This document shows positions 1 through 10,474 of a stretch of 37,063 nt of DNA, one piece after another. Position 1 is the first letter of the stretch; every line of letters begins with the position of its first letter. A program made the position numbers and the translations under genes. Source of the DNA: Actinomycetota bacterium (lineage in GTDB: Bacteria > Actinomycetota > Actinomycetes > Actinomycetales > Microbacteriaceae); the NCBI GenBank assembly GCA_029865895.1, contig JARXAN010000039.1, positions 1-37,063 on the forward strand, given 5' to 3'. The notes under the pieces were generated by a model that saw nothing but the letters and a program-made list of their open reading frames with translations, had not been told where the DNA came from and ran no database searches.

Positions 1-769
<769 letters not shown>

Positions 770-804
770 ATCATTCTGCCTACAAGTAGGCAAGCTTCTA
801 CGAA

Positions 805-823
805 CACCCCGGAAAAAGGGGTG
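805..823 (-). other. Hairpin in rRNA leader just upstream of 16S
   Basis: A 6-bp stem (CACCCC/GGGGTG) with a 7-nt A/G-rich loop lies about 35 nt before the 16S 5' end. It may take part in leader folding or processing. It is not followed by a clean U-tract toward 16S, so a terminator role is unlikely. Confidence 0.4.
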
Positions 824-936
824 ATCAATTTGATTTGGCTTTCGAACTGTCTACTGACAATTCATGTTTGTATCTTTATCCAAAAGGAATCTCTGCCAGA
901 ACCGAAGTTCCAGCCGAGGTTTTTGGCATCGACATT

Positions 937-960
937 GTGCACGCTGTTGAGTTCTCAAAG
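937..960 (-). promoter_or_regulatory. Actinobacterial rRNA leader boxA-like antitermination motif
   Basis: The minus strand reads CTTTGAGAACTCAACAGCGT. This closely matches the block found in actinobacterial 16S leaders (TTTGAGAACTCAACAG...), associated with Nus-factor antitermination and RNase III processing. It lies downstream of all three candidate promoters and about 170 nt before 16S, the expected position. Confidence 0.75.
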
Positions 961-1011
961 ATCGGATGCTTCTGGCTTTCCCTCGCGGGTCATCTCCAGA
1001 GCAACTTCTCA

Positions 1012-1039
1012 AGTCTACCGATTTGACTTCTTGTGTCAA
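1012..1039 (-). promoter_or_regulatory. rRNA promoter closest to 16S (P3)
   Basis: Minus-strand TTGACA and TAGACT hexamers are separated by 16 nt. The -35 is a perfect consensus and the -10 resembles strong actinobacterial rRNA promoters. Transcription would start about 240 nt upstream of mature 16S, before the boxA-like motif. This is the best of the three candidate promoters. Confidence 0.75.
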
Positions 1040-1088
1040 CCCCTCGTTTCCGAAGAATTTCCACCAGTTATCTCAGCGGGAGACCTAA

Positions 1089-1117
1089 ATCCTAGACACA
1101 AAAACCTATGGCCACAA
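1089..1117 (-). promoter_or_regulatory. Candidate rRNA promoter P2
   Basis: Minus-strand TTGTGG and TAGGAT are separated by 17 nt. The -35 is only partly consensus, while the -10 fits TANNNT. It lies between two better candidates and is weaker on sequence alone. Confidence 0.4.
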
Positions 1118-1198
1118 GGGCCGGTTTCCGGAAGAGGACTGTTGCACTTGAGCCGGCGATCTCAATCGGATCTTGCCAAACTTTGGACAACTTGGAAG

Positions 1199-1228
1199 AG
1201 CTTAGTCACGATTTGGTAAAGCTGTCAA
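1199..1228 (-). promoter_or_regulatory. Candidate distal rRNA promoter P1
   Basis: Minus-strand TTGACA (perfect -35) is followed after 18 nt by TAAGCT. It begins only about 35 nt past the tyrS stop codon. Together with P2 and P3 it would give a tandem-promoter rRNA operon, common in bacteria. The 770-1262 interval holds no credible gene; the plus-strand ORFs there are shadows. Confidence 0.6.
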
Positions 1229-1262
1229 ATCGAGGGCCGAAATGGCGTGTTGAGGCTTGAAA

Positions 1263-2558
1263 TCAGAAGAAAAGCCCGGCTAGCGACTTCTTACCGCGAG
1301 CCAAAACCGCCTGATTTCCAGCCAAAACATCATCCAAAACCGCATCCTCGGCGGTGATCTTGGTTTTATTGACCGAGACACCACCCTGTTCTATGGCTCT
1401 GCGAGCCTCTGACTTGGACTCACACAGCCCGGTAGCCACCAAAGCATCAACTACCAGGGAGCCTTGCGATACCTCGGCATTGGGCAGCTCATTGAGTGCT
1501 GAGCGCAGAGTCTGGGCATCTAGGGAGCGAATGTCACCCGATCCAAACAGCGCCAAAGCGGCATCCTGGGCCGCAACGGCCTCTGCCTGCGAGTGAACCA
1601 ACTCTGTAACTTCAAGAGCGAGGCGGCGTTGAGCCTCGCGCTTGAAGGGCTCGGCCTCAACCTTCTGCTGGTATTCCTCGATCTCGGCCCTAGTCAAGAA
1701 GGTGAAGACCTTTAGGCGATCAATTACGTCGGCATCGTCGGTATTGAGCCAGAACTGATACATCGCGTATGGACTGGTGAGTTCAACATCGAGCCAAATC
1801 GCGTTACCTTCACTCTTACCGAACTTCTTACCATCGGAGTTGGTAATCAACGGGGTTGCGATTAAGTGAACCGAGGAGCCCTCAACCCTGTGAATCAGAT
1901 CGGTGCCGGAGGTCAGGTTTCCCCACTGGTCACTGCCACCGGTCTGCAGCACGCAGTTGTAGCGGCGCTTTAGCTCTAGGAAATCCAGCCCCTGCAGAAT
2001 CTGGTAGCTGAACTCGGTGTAACTAATTCCGCTGTCGGAATTGAGTCGTGCAGAAACCGCATCCTTGGAGAGCATTTTGCCCACGCGGTAGTGCTTACCC
2101 ACGTCACGCAAGAAGTCCAACGCGCTGTAATTCTGAGTCCAGTCCAGGTTGTTCACCAATCGGGCTGGGTTTGGACCTTGGTAATCCAAAAAACGCTCGG
2201 TCTGGGCAGCTAGCCGGCTAACCCACTCGGAAACCGTTGCCTTGTCGTTCAGCGTGCGCTCGGCATTTGGCTTTGGGTCACCAATCAAACCGGTTGCTCC
2301 ACCGACCAGGGCCAAGGGATTGTGACCCGCCAGCTGAAGCCGGCGCATGGTCAATAGCTGCACCAGGTTGCCTAGGTGCAGGCTCGGTGCGGTTGGGTCA
2401 AAGCCGCAGTAGTAGGTGATTGAGTTTTCTGACAGTTCTTTACGAAGTGCATCCTCGTCTGTCGAGAGCGCAACCAACCCACGCCACTTGAGCTCATCTA
2501 ATACGTGAGCGAAGGATGAGTCATTCTGCTGCTTGCTCATGGTTTCTGCGCTAGCCAC
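1263..2558 (-). CDS. tyrS: Tyrosyl-tRNA synthetase
   Basis: This class I aminoacyl-tRNA synthetase charges tRNA-Tyr in the cytoplasm. The HIGH-type motif HLGN is near residue 61, just after YCGFDPTAPSL. The KMSKS-type motif appears as KFGKS near the middle, and a C-terminal S4-like RNA-binding domain (GVSVNKTKI) ends the protein. At 431 aa it has normal family length. The GTG start directly abuts the argH stop and is preceded by GGGGGAG in the argH tail, so translational coupling is likely. The internal ATG six codons in has a poorer ribosome site. It is the last gene of the pheST-arg run before the rRNA operon. Confidence 0.97.
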   Translation of the reverse strand: MASAETMSKQQNDSSFAHVLDELKWRGLVALSTDEDALRKELSENSITYYCGFDPTAPSLHLGNLVQLLTMRRLQLAGHNPLALVGGATGLIGDPKPNAERTLNDKATVSEWVSRLAAQTERFLDYQGPNPARLVNNLDWTQNYSALDFLRDVGKHYRVGKMLSKDAVSARLNSDSGISYTEFSYQILQGLDFLELKRRYNCVLQTGGSDQWGNLTSGTDLIHRVEGSSVHLIATPLITNSDGKKFGKSEGNAIWLDVELTSPYAMYQFWLNTDDADVIDRLKVFTFLTRAEIEEYQQKVEAEPFKREAQRRLALEVTELVHSQAEAVAAQDAALALFGSGDIRSLDAQTLRSALNELPNAEVSQGSLVVDALVATGLCESKSEARRAIEQGGVSVNKTKITAEDAVLDDVLAGNQAVLARGKKSLAGLFF

Positions 2559-3956
2559 TTACTTCTCCCCCGCTAAAACTTTGTTCAGTGCTTCAAGCTG
2601 CGTATCGACCTGAGCCAGCGATGTGCCACCCGCGCCATTTCGAGAAGAGATTGCACGTTGAACATCGATCACAGATCGAACCTCGGGAGTCAAGTGCTTG
2701 GAAATTGCAAGCAGTTGAGAATCAGTTGGGTCCTCAAGCTGGATATTGTTTTGCTCGCAGAACTGCACCAGTTGACCCGTGATTTCGTGAGCATCCCTGA
2801 ACGGCACACCCTGCTTCACCAGCCACTCGGCGACATCGGTCGCCAGCGAGTAACCCATCGGAGCCAGGGACTCCAGGAGCTCAGTATTGAAGGTCAAAGT
2901 CGAAACCATTCCGCTGAATGCAGGCAACACCAGAAGCAGGTTGTCGACAGAATCGAATACCGGCTCCTTGTCCTCCTGCAGATCGCGGTTGTAGCTAAGC
3001 GGCAAGCCCTTGAGGGTTGCAAGCAAACCCGTGTGGTTACCGATCAATCGCCCAGCCTTGCCACGGGCAAGCTCTGCGATGTCTGGATTCTTCTTCTGAG
3101 GCATGATCGACGATCCGGTCGAGAAGGCGTCGTCTAACTTCACGTACATAAACTCAAAAGTTGACCAGGCGATGATCTCCTCGGCGAACCGAGACAGATC
3201 AACCGCAATCATCGCGGTGATAAAGCTGAACTCCGCTACAACATCTCTGGAAGCGGTCGCATCCATGCTGTTCTGGGTTACTCCGGCAAACCCGAGCTCC
3301 CTAGCCACAAGATTTGGATCGAGACCAAGCGTGTTACCGGCAAGCGCGCCAGAGCCATATGGGGAGAGGTTTGCCCGCTTGCGCCAATCAGCCAGGCGCT
3401 CAAGGTTTCTAACCATCGGCCAGGCATGAGCTAGCAGGTGGTGCGAAAGCAGAACCGGTTGCGCGTGCTGGAAGTGGGTGCGACCTGGCATAACCACACC
3501 GCGATGTTTGGTGGCCTGGGAAACCAGTGCAGCAATGTAGCCGTGTAGTTGCTTTTCGATCTCAACCGAAGCATCTAGCAAGAATGAGCGAATCAAGGTT
3601 GCGATCTGGTCATTACGTGACCGACCGGCACGAATCTTCCCAGCGACCTCAGCACCTGCGATTTCGATCAAGCCGCGCTCAAGCGCTGCGTGAACATCTT
3701 CTTCATCAGGTTGAGGGCCAAAACTTCCGTTCAGCACCTTCTCGAGTAGTTGACCAATTGCACTCTCGAGTTTCGCGAGCTCGTCAGTGGATAGGTAACC
3801 AGCCTGGTGCAGCGCCTTGATGTGAGCGCTGGTGCCCTTTAGGTCATATGGTGCCAGGCGGAAGTCAAAATGAGTCGAACGAGAAAGCGCAGCCAAGGCG
3901 TCATTTGGGCCGGACGCAAACCGTCCACCCCAGAGTGAGTCATTGCTCTGTGCCAT
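2559..3956 (-). CDS. argH: Argininosuccinate lyase
   Basis: The enzyme splits argininosuccinate into arginine and fumarate, the last step of arginine synthesis. It belongs to the fumarase/aspartase superfamily. The signature loop [11 protein letters not shown] lies at about residues 282-292, and the catalytic TH pair of the TH-FQHAQP segment is at 160-161. The 465 aa length is normal. The ATG is preceded by AAGAGGACTA, a good ribosome site. The gene follows argF after 28 nt and abuts tyrS, so it sits inside the arg run. argG, which makes its substrate, is not in this window. Confidence 0.97.
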   Translation of the reverse strand: MAQSNDSLWGGRFASGPNDALAALSRSTHFDFRLAPYDLKGTSAHIKALHQAGYLSTDELAKLESAIGQLLEKVLNGSFGPQPDEEDVHAALERGLIEIAGAEVAGKIRAGRSRNDQIATLIRSFLLDASVEIEKQLHGYIAALVSQATKHRGVVMPGRTHFQHAQPVLLSHHLLAHAWPMVRNLERLADWRKRANLSPYGSGALAGNTLGLDPNLVARELGFAGVTQNSMDATASRDVVAEFSFITAMIAVDLSRFAEEIIAWSTFEFMYVKLDDAFSTGSSIMPQKKNPDIAELARGKAGRLIGNHTGLLATLKGLPLSYNRDLQEDKEPVFDSVDNLLLVLPAFSGMVSTLTFNTELLESLAPMGYSLATDVAEWLVKQGVPFRDAHEITGQLVQFCEQNNIQLEDPTDSQLLAISKHLTPEVRSVIDVQRAISSRNGAGGTSLAQVDTQLEALNKVLAGEK

Positions 3957-3984
3957 TAGTCCTCTTAGTTCGTATGAGATAAGT

Positions 3985-4908
3985 CTAGTTTTGCCGAGAC
4001 AGCCAGAGCATCAGCGCCTTTTGCGCGTGCAGGCGATTCTCCGCCTCATCCCAGATGCGAGACTGTGGGCCATCGAGCACCTCGGCCGACACCTCATAGC
4101 CTCGATAGGCAGGAAGGCAGTGCAGGAAGATGGCAGAAGGCTTGGCCATAGCCATCAGCTTTGCATCGACCGTATAGCCGGCAAAAGTTTTGACCCGCTG
4201 TTCCTTCTCAGCCTCCATGCCCATGGAAACCCAGGTGTCGGTGGTTACAACATCGGCATCCGCCACCGCCAAGGCAGGGTCTTCATAGATCGCAATTTGT
4301 TGACCAACTTGCTTCGCAATCTGCTGCGCACGAGCCACGACATCAGCTGCCGGCTGGAAGCCCTTGGGGGCTGCAACCGAAACACTCATTCCCGCCAGAG
4401 CACAGGCAACCAAATAGCTGTTACCCATGTTGTTGGCAGCATCGCCGATGTAGGCAAGCTTCAACCCTTCGGTCCTACCAAACTCTTCGCGAATGGTGAG
4501 AAGGTCTGCAAGCAACTGACAAGGGTGCCAATCGTCACTGAGCGAGTTGATTACCGGAACCTTGGAGTTGGCAGCCATCTCCTCAAGCCCAGCCTGGGCA
4601 TAGGTGCGCCAAACAATCTGTGCCACCTGGCGCTCGAGCACTCGAGCGGTGTCTGCTACCGACTCCTTTTTGCCAAGCTGTGAGGATCCGCTATCGATAA
4701 TCAGCGGCACTCCCCCGAGGTCTGCAATGCCAACCGCGAAAGACACTCTGGTCCTAGTTGAGGTCTTATCAAAGATCACAGCAACGGTCTGCGGGCCAGC
4801 AAAAGGTTTCTCGGAGAAGCGATTGGCCTTGAGATCGAGTGCAAGCTGCAACACCTCAGCCTGTTCCTTGGGGCTTAGGTCATCGTCCTTTAGAAAGTGT
4901 CTAGTCAT
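3985..4908 (-). CDS. argF: Ornithine carbamoyltransferase
   Basis: The enzyme transfers the carbamoyl group to ornithine to make citrulline. Visible family motifs are STRTR (residues 50-54, carbamoyl phosphate), HPCQ (128-131), the ornithine-side loop DTWVSMGME (near 224-232) and HCLP (263-266). At 307 aa it is full length. The ATG follows TAAGGACTAGGG, where the argB stop lies in the ribosome-site region. The motif set matches an anabolic OTCase; aspartate carbamoyltransferase is excluded by the HCLP and SMG signatures. Confidence 0.97.
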   Translation of the reverse strand: MTRHFLKDDDLSPKEQAEVLQLALDLKANRFSEKPFAGPQTVAVIFDKTSTRTRVSFAVGIADLGGVPLIIDSGSSQLGKKESVADTARVLERQVAQIVWRTYAQAGLEEMAANSKVPVINSLSDDWHPCQLLADLLTIREEFGRTEGLKLAYIGDAANNMGNSYLVACALAGMSVSVAAPKGFQPAADVVARAQQIAKQVGQQIAIYEDPALAVADADVVTTDTWVSMGMEAEKEQRVKTFAGYTVDAKLMAMAKPSAIFLHCLPAYRGYEVSAEVLDGPQSRIWDEAENRLHAQKALMLWLSRQN

Positions 4909-4917
4909 CCCTAGTCC

Positions 4918-5805
4918 TTAGTTGGTTACCTGAGTGCCGACACCGGACTCAGTAAAGATCTCAAGCAGAATGCTGTGTGGTTGGCGACCATCGATGATGT
5001 GAGCCTTTGGCACACCGCCCTCGACTGCCTCGAGGCAGGCCTGCATCTTGGGAATCATGCCAGATTCCAGCGTTGGAATCAGCAACCGCAATTCGGCAAC
5101 TGAAATCTCGGAAACCAGCGAATCTAGGTTTGGCCAGTTGGCGTAGAGACCTGGAACATCGGTGAGCACCATCAGCTTCTCGGCACCTAGTGCAACAGCC
5201 AAGGATGCTGCCGCGAGATCCGCGTTTACGTTCAGTAGTTCACCCAAAACAGTTGGGGCCACGGTGGAAATGACCGGGATCTTGCCGGCATCAAGTGCCT
5301 GAAGCACGCTTCGCGGGTTTACGGTGCGAACCTCTCCGACTAGCCCAAGATCAACCTCGCCCTCCGCAGTGGATGCGGTTACCTTCTCGGCGCGAAACAG
5401 GTTGTCATCCTCACCGGAGAGCACCACGGTCTGAGCGCCAGAATCTTGAATCATCTCGGCTAGGTGCTTGCTCACCTGATTTCTAAGCACGTCCTTCACC
5501 ACACCGATTGTCTGCTCGTCGGTGTAGCGGTAACCGTGACGGAATTCGCTTTGAATACCCAATTCGGCCAGGCGGGCAGTGATCTGCGGACCTCCGCCGT
5601 GCACAACCACCGGCTTTATGCCAACGAATCGCAAATACGCCATGTCCTGGGCGAAGGCAATCTGAAGGGCCTCATCGACCATCGCGTTGCCACCGAACTT
5701 GACCACCACAATGCGGCCGTGAAATTCGCGCAGCCAATCCAGAGACTCGATGAGAGTCTCAGCCTTGATGCGCGCTAGCGCTTGGTCTGGGTTTGCAGGA
5801 ATCAT
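4918..5805 (-). CDS. argB: Acetylglutamate kinase
   Basis: The enzyme phosphorylates N-acetylglutamate, the second step of arginine synthesis and usually the arginine-feedback step in organisms with ArgJ recycling. The amino-acid-kinase phosphate loop KFGGNAM is at residues 36-42, followed by VVHGGGPQI for substrate binding. The 295 aa length is typical. Its ATG shares one base with the argJ stop (TGATG), which favours coupled translation. In many actinobacteria argD follows argB; here argF follows directly. Confidence 0.97.
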   Translation of the reverse strand: MIPANPDQALARIKAETLIESLDWLREFHGRIVVVKFGGNAMVDEALQIAFAQDMAYLRFVGIKPVVVHGGGPQITARLAELGIQSEFRHGYRYTDEQTIGVVKDVLRNQVSKHLAEMIQDSGAQTVVLSGEDDNLFRAEKVTASTAEGEVDLGLVGEVRTVNPRSVLQALDAGKIPVISTVAPTVLGELLNVNADLAAASLAVALGAEKLMVLTDVPGLYANWPNLDSLVSEISVAELRLLIPTLESGMIPKMQACLEAVEGGVPKAHIIDGRQPHSILLEIFTESGVGTQVTN

Positions 5806-6959
5806 CAGCTGGAGTATGCGCTGTTCTCTTCGACGTATTTGTGAGTCAAGTCATTGGTGACGACGGTTGCAATCTGGGCACCGGAGTTGAGATTGATATT
5901 GATGTCTACCTTGCGAGGTGCAAGGTCAATCAAGTTTCTATCTCCCGCCGGCTGACCCTTACTAGAGATCAGAACGCCATTTATGGAAACGTCAATGTTG
6001 TATGGATCAAAGGCTGCCTTGGTGGTGCCAACCGCGGCCAGAATTCGACCCCAGTTTGGGTCGTTGCCAAAAATCGCAGCCTTGAACAGGTTGTTTCTAG
6101 CAACCGATCGTGCGACCTCGACAGCGTCATCCTCAGATGCAGCCCCGTCAACGGTGATGTGAATGTTGTGCGAGGCACCTTCGGCATCATCGAGTAGCTT
6201 CAGGGCCAATTCCTTGCACACCTGGGTCAATAGCTTCTCAAACTCGCTAGTTTCTGCCCGGACTCCAGATGCGCCTGAAGCCATGAGCGTCACCTGGTCG
6301 TTGGTTGACATGCAGCCATCGGAATCTAGGCGGTCGAAAGACACCCTGGTTGCAGCCCGAAGTGCGAAATCCAAAACATTGGAATCGACATTGGCATCCG
6401 TGGTGATGACCACCAGCATGGTGGCAAGTCCCGGAGCAAGCATTCCAGCTCCCTTAGCCATGCCGCCGATGCGCCAACCGGCCGCAGACTCAGCCTGTGC
6501 TCGTTTGGCGACCGAATCGGTGGTCATGATCGCCTCACTGGCAAAGACTCCACCATCGCCAGAGAGTGACTGGACAGCAGCGGTCACGCCCGAGAGCAAC
6601 TTCTCGCGATCCAGCTGCTCCCCGATCAAGCCGGTGGAGCAAACCAAAACATCGCTCGAGGCAACACCAAGCTGCTCGGCCAAGGCCTCAGCAGTTGCGT
6701 GCGTGGTTTGAAAACCCTGGGGTCCGGTGTAGCAGTTTGCTCCACCGGAATTTAGAACAATGGCCGATACCTGCTGGTCTTTGATTACCTCTTTTGACCA
6801 CAGGATGGGATTCGCCTGACAACGATTGGTGGTAAAGACCGCAGCCGCTTTTTGCAGTGGCCCACGATTCACCACAACGGCGAGATCCTTGTTTCCAGAA
6901 GACTTCAAACCGCAGGCCACACCGCTGGCTTCAAAGCCCAGCGCGTATGTCACGCTCAT
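5805..6959 (-). CDS. argJ: Glutamate N-acetyltransferase / N-acetylglutamate synthase
   Basis: ArgJ recycles the acetyl group from N-acetylornithine to glutamate, making the arginine pathway cyclic. The self-cleavage site is visible as [15 protein letters not shown], with predicted cleavage before Thr180 to give alpha and beta chains. The C-terminus ([12 protein letters not shown]) shows the conserved family ending. At 384 aa it has the usual size. The ATG overlaps the argC stop by 4 nt (ATGA). Whether it is bifunctional or only the ornithine acetyltransferase cannot be told from sequence. Confidence 0.96.
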   Translation of the reverse strand: MSVTYALGFEASGVACGLKSSGNKDLAVVVNRGPLQKAAAVFTTNRCQANPILWSKEVIKDQQVSAIVLNSGGANCYTGPQGFQTTHATAEALAEQLGVASSDVLVCSTGLIGEQLDREKLLSGVTAAVQSLSGDGGVFASEAIMTTDSVAKRAQAESAAGWRIGGMAKGAGMLAPGLATMLVVITTDANVDSNVLDFALRAATRVSFDRLDSDGCMSTNDQVTLMASGASGVRAETSEFEKLLTQVCKELALKLLDDAEGASHNIHITVDGAASEDDAVEVARSVARNNLFKAAIFGNDPNWGRILAAVGTTKAAFDPYNIDVSINGVLISSKGQPAGDRNLIDLAPRKVDININLNSGAQIATVVTNDLTHKYVEENSAYSS

Positions 6960-8002
6960 GGTGCAACACCGTCAATTGCCAAGCCGGTAACTTCAGGCAA
7001 TCCAAGAGCCAGGTTCATGCTCTGAAGCGCTGCACCAGCAGTTCCCTTGACCAGGTTGTCGATAGCCGAAACGATCACAACGCGTTTTACAGACTCGTCG
7101 AAGCTAAGTGAAATCTGAGCCGTGTTGACACCCAAAACTGATGATGTGTTCGGTAGCTGACCCTGAGGCAATACCTGCACGAATACCTCATCACCGTAAG
7201 CGTCCTGATAGGCGACGACTAACTTGTCAAAACTAAAGCTTGAGGTCACCTTCGCGGTGTTCACAGCGAGAATGCCCCGAGACATTGGAACCAGCACCGG
7301 GGTGAAGGAAACCTTTACGTCAAGACCTGATGCCTTACCCAAGTTTTGCTCAATCTCCGGGGTGTGGCGGTGGATGCCGCCCACGCCATAGGCGCGGGCC
7401 GAGCCCTGCACCTCGCTTGCCAAGAGATCTGCCTTCAGGCTTCTTCCCGCACCTGAGGTGCCAACCGACAAAATCGAAACAATATCGAGTGGGTCAATTA
7501 GCCCAGCGGTCAGTCCTGGAGCAAGTGCCAAGGTAATTGCGGTCACATTGCAGCCTGGAACAGCGACCCGCTTGACGTCGCGCAGGTTGCCGCGCTGTTT
7601 ACCGCCCGATGCCAAGGTGAGCTCAGGCATGCCATAGCTCCAGGTGCCGGCGTGCTTGGTTCCGTAAAACTTCTCCCAGGCAGCGGCATCATCCAACCTA
7701 AAGTCCGCTCCGCAATCAAGCACCAAGGTTTCTGGTGAAAGGTAGGCAGCAACCTCTGCACTGGTGGCGTGCGGCAATGCTAGGAAGACAACATCGTGAC
7801 CGGAAAGATTCTCCTTGGTGGTTTCCAGCAATACCCGATCTGCAAAGGAATGTAGGTGCGGGTGCAGCGCGGACAGCTTCTGCCCGGCATTGGTATTGGC
7901 GGTGACGACTCCAAGTTCGAGCTCAGGATGGAGCGCAATCAGGCGCAGCAACTCGCCACCGACATAACCGCTGGCTCCAGCTACTGCGACCTTGAATGCC
8001 AT
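6956..8002 (-). CDS. argC: N-acetyl-gamma-glutamyl-phosphate reductase
   Basis: This NADPH-dependent enzyme makes N-acetylglutamate semialdehyde, the third arginine step. A Rossmann start GASGYVGGE is at residues 9-17. The catalytic cysteine is C151 in [10 protein letters not shown]. The 348 aa length is normal. The start lies immediately after the pheT stop, with AGGGCGTAG before the ATG, so the arg genes appear to be read as a continuation of pheST. No ArgR-type operator was recognised. Confidence 0.97.
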   Translation of the reverse strand: MAFKVAVAGASGYVGGELLRLIALHPELELGVVTANTNAGQKLSALHPHLHSFADRVLLETTKENLSGHDVVFLALPHATSAEVAAYLSPETLVLDCGADFRLDDAAAWEKFYGTKHAGTWSYGMPELTLASGGKQRGNLRDVKRVAVPGCNVTAITLALAPGLTAGLIDPLDIVSILSVGTSGAGRSLKADLLASEVQGSARAYGVGGIHRHTPEIEQNLGKASGLDVKVSFTPVLVPMSRGILAVNTAKVTSSFSFDKLVVAYQDAYGDEVFVQVLPQGQLPNTSSVLGVNTAQISLSFDESVKRVVIVSAIDNLVKGTAGAALQSMNLALGLPEVTGLAIDGVAP

Positions 8003-10474
8003 CTACGCCCTTAGGGTTGCTCCGAATTTTTGATTTGCCAAAGCTACCGCTGCATCTTTGGATTGAGAAGCCTCAGCTTGAGTTAGTGTGCGATCCGCCG
8101 CCCTGAAACGCAGGCTGAAGGTAACTGACTTGAAACCGAGCGGCACATTCTCGCCCCGGTAGTCATCCACCAGTGAAACGTCTTCGAGCAGCTCACCAGC
8201 ACCCTCACGAATTACTGTCATTAGCTCACCCGCAGGGACTGCGGCCTCGACCAGCAAAGACAGATCTTGGGTTGCCGCCGGCATCACGCGAAGTTCAGCA
8301 GCCTGCAGAACTTGTGGAGCGTGAGAGAAGAGCGCATCGATGTTGACTTCAAATGCAGCCACTCTTCTCGGCAGGTGATACTCCGCCGCGATGGCAGGGT
8401 CTACCTCACCTAGGTGACCAACAACCTCACCGGACACCAATACCTCTGCAGCTCTTCCCGGGTGGTATCCAACCGGGGTCGCCTGACGAATAGTGAAATC
8501 GACTCCCGCGGCTCTGGCAATCTGCTCGACCGCCAAGATTGCCTGCGGGTAACCAGCTTGAACTGCCTGCTGGCCCGGTGCCTGAGGTAACCAGTCGCCA
8601 AGTGCCAGACCGGCTAGATGCCTTGGCTGAACTGGAATAGAGCCATTCAATTCCGCTAGCTGATCGTGGCTTGGTCGAACGTTACCGACCGGCAGCGAGG
8701 TGGTCGCATTACCTGCGGCAGGCAAAAACACGGAACCCTCTTCAACCAAAGCTAGATCGGTAGTGCCGCGTGAAAGATTGCGAGCCGCCGCCTGCAGAAG
8801 ACCGGGCAGCATGCTGTTGCGAAGCTCTGGGCTCTCACCCTGCATTGGGTTTTCTAAACGAAGCGCCGGGCTGTGAGAAAACTCTTTGTTTTGCCGCTCG
8901 GAGTAGAACGGGTAGTTCAGCACCTCGGTAAAGCCAGCGCCTGCGAGCGCCGATAGCGCTCTGCGACGGAACTGCTGTCGAGGAGTAAGTCCTCTTCCAG
9001 GAGGCGCAACCGGAATCCGGGAGGGAATCAGGTGGTAGCCGGCAAGTCTGGCAATTTCCTCAACCAGATCAGTCTTGTGACGAAGATCTGGTCGCCAGCT
9101 CGGAGGGGTAACGGTGACCGCGTCATCGTGAACCGCAAGTTCGCAACCGATTTGGTGCAGCAAATCCAGCACCTGCTGGTTCTCGTAATCAACGCCCACC
9201 AATTCCGAAGCAAATGCAAATGGCAGTTCAATTGCAACCTTCGCAACCTCGGTTTGGTAGCTGGAACCAACACCATTCAGCTCGCCGCCGGCAAGTTCAA
9301 CTAGCAGCTGTGCAACCCTGGCCGCGGCAATCGGACCAACCTCTGGGTCAACACCACGTTCAAAGCGCTTAGATGCCTCAGAGGGCAGCTTGTGCCGGCG
9401 GGCAGTGCGGGCAATCGAAATCGGATCAAACAAGGCGGCTTCGATCAGTACATTCTTAGTGGTTGAGTCAACCTCCGAAGAAGCACCACCCATAACACCG
9501 GCTAGACCGATTGGGCCAGACTCATCGCAAATCAAAAGGTCTTCAACGTGAAGGTCGCGAACCTTCTCATCTAGGGTTCTCAGCGTCTCCCCTGGCAATG
9601 CCCGACGAACTGTGATTCCGCCCTTGAGCTTGTCGGCATCGTAGGCGTGGATTGGCTGCCCGAGCTCCAGCATCACGTAGTTGGTGATGTCGACGGCAAT
9701 AGAAATCGAACGCATTCCAGCAAGCTTCAAACGGTTTGCCATCCAACCCGGGACGGCTGCATTTGCGTCGATCCCAGAAACTCCAAGGGTTGTGAAACGA
9801 CTGCTGCCGGCAACTCCGTGGATTGGAGCTAGGTCATTCACCTGAACGCTGAAACCAGAGCCCTGTTTCGCCAAAACCTTGCTCGCGGGGTCTGTGAACT
9901 TGGCCCCGGAGGCGTGGCTGTATTCGCGGGCAATTCCACGAATGGACAGGCAGTAACCGCGGTCTGGAGTAACGTTTACCTCAGCAGCAGATTCATTTAG
10001 CCCCAAAAGTTCAAGCGCATCGGTACCGACCTCGGGGTCTAGCCCAAGGGTTGAAAGCCTAAGGATTCCTTCGTGCTCATCGCTTAGCCCGAGTTCTCTG
10101 GAAGATGCGATCATGCCGTCGGATACGTGTCCGTAGGTCTTTCGCGCTGCGATTTCGAAGCCACCCGGTAGTGCAGCACCCGGCAGGGTTACGACAACCT
10201 TGTCGCCTTCGAAGAAGTTTCTCGCGCCACAAACCACGCCGTTTACAACTCCTGGTGCGACCTCGACCTGGCACCAGCGAATGGTCTTGCCATTGGACTG
10301 CGGTTCCTCAACAAACTCAAGCACCTTGCCCACCACAATCGGGCCGCGGATGTCTCCGCCGTGTGAACCTTCTTCTTCAAGGCCAACCTTCACAAGCTGC
10401 GCCATGACATCGTCTGGTGTCACATGCTCCGGAAGCTCCACATACTCAGCTAGCCAACTCAACGGGACTCTCAT
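8003..10474 (-). CDS. pheT: Phenylalanyl-tRNA synthetase beta subunit
   Basis: This is the large subunit of the alpha2-beta2 synthetase that charges tRNA-Phe. The N-terminus (RVPLSWLAEYVELP) is typical, followed by an OB-type tRNA-binding region (about 40-155), the B3/B4 editing region, B5, the inactive core and a C-terminal ferredoxin-fold anticodon-binding domain (last ~95 residues). At 823 aa it is full length. Its ATG overlaps the pheS stop as TGATG, coupling synthesis of the two subunits. Confidence 0.97.
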   Translation of the reverse strand: MRVPLSWLAEYVELPEHVTPDDVMAQLVKVGLEEEGSHGGDIRGPIVVGKVLEFVEEPQSNGKTIRWCQVEVAPGVVNGVVCGARNFFEGDKVVVTLPGAALPGGFEIAARKTYGHVSDGMIASSRELGLSDEHEGILRLSTLGLDPEVGTDALELLGLNESAAEVNVTPDRGYCLSIRGIAREYSHASGAKFTDPASKVLAKQGSGFSVQVNDLAPIHGVAGSSRFTTLGVSGIDANAAVPGWMANRLKLAGMRSISIAVDITNYVMLELGQPIHAYDADKLKGGITVRRALPGETLRTLDEKVRDLHVEDLLICDESGPIGLAGVMGGASSEVDSTTKNVLIEAALFDPISIARTARRHKLPSEASKRFERGVDPEVGPIAAARVAQLLVELAGGELNGVGSSYQTEVAKVAIELPFAFASELVGVDYENQQVLDLLHQIGCELAVHDDAVTVTPPSWRPDLRHKTDLVEEIARLAGYHLIPSRIPVAPPGRGLTPRQQFRRRALSALAGAGFTEVLNYPFYSERQNKEFSHSPALRLENPMQGESPELRNSMLPGLLQAAARNLSRGTTDLALVEEGSVFLPAAGNATTSLPVGNVRPSHDQLAELNGSIPVQPRHLAGLALGDWLPQAPGQQAVQAGYPQAILAVEQIARAAGVDFTIRQATPVGYHPGRAAEVLVSGEVVGHLGEVDPAIAAEYHLPRRVAAFEVNIDALFSHAPQVLQAAELRVMPAATQDLSLLVEAAVPAGELMTVIREGAGELLEDVSLVDDYRGENVPLGFKSVTFSLRFRAADRTLTQAEASQSKDAAVALANQKFGATLRA

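Noticed and set aside
821-1219. Plus-strand ORFs (132 aa, 63 aa) in the rRNA leader region
   Set aside because: They lie over the rRNA promoters and boxA-like motif, have no ribosome site and no recognisable protein features.
1263-1290. Possible terminator at the end of tyrS (AGCCGGGCT then TTTTCTTC on the minus strand)
   Set aside because: The inverted repeat would form only 4 bp with a 1-nt loop, so it is not a stable hairpin.
2658-3137. Long antisense ORFs opposite argH, argF, argB and argJ (for example 159 aa, 246 aa and 182 aa)
   Set aside because: They are mirror frames of well-supported genes, with no ribosome site or family features.
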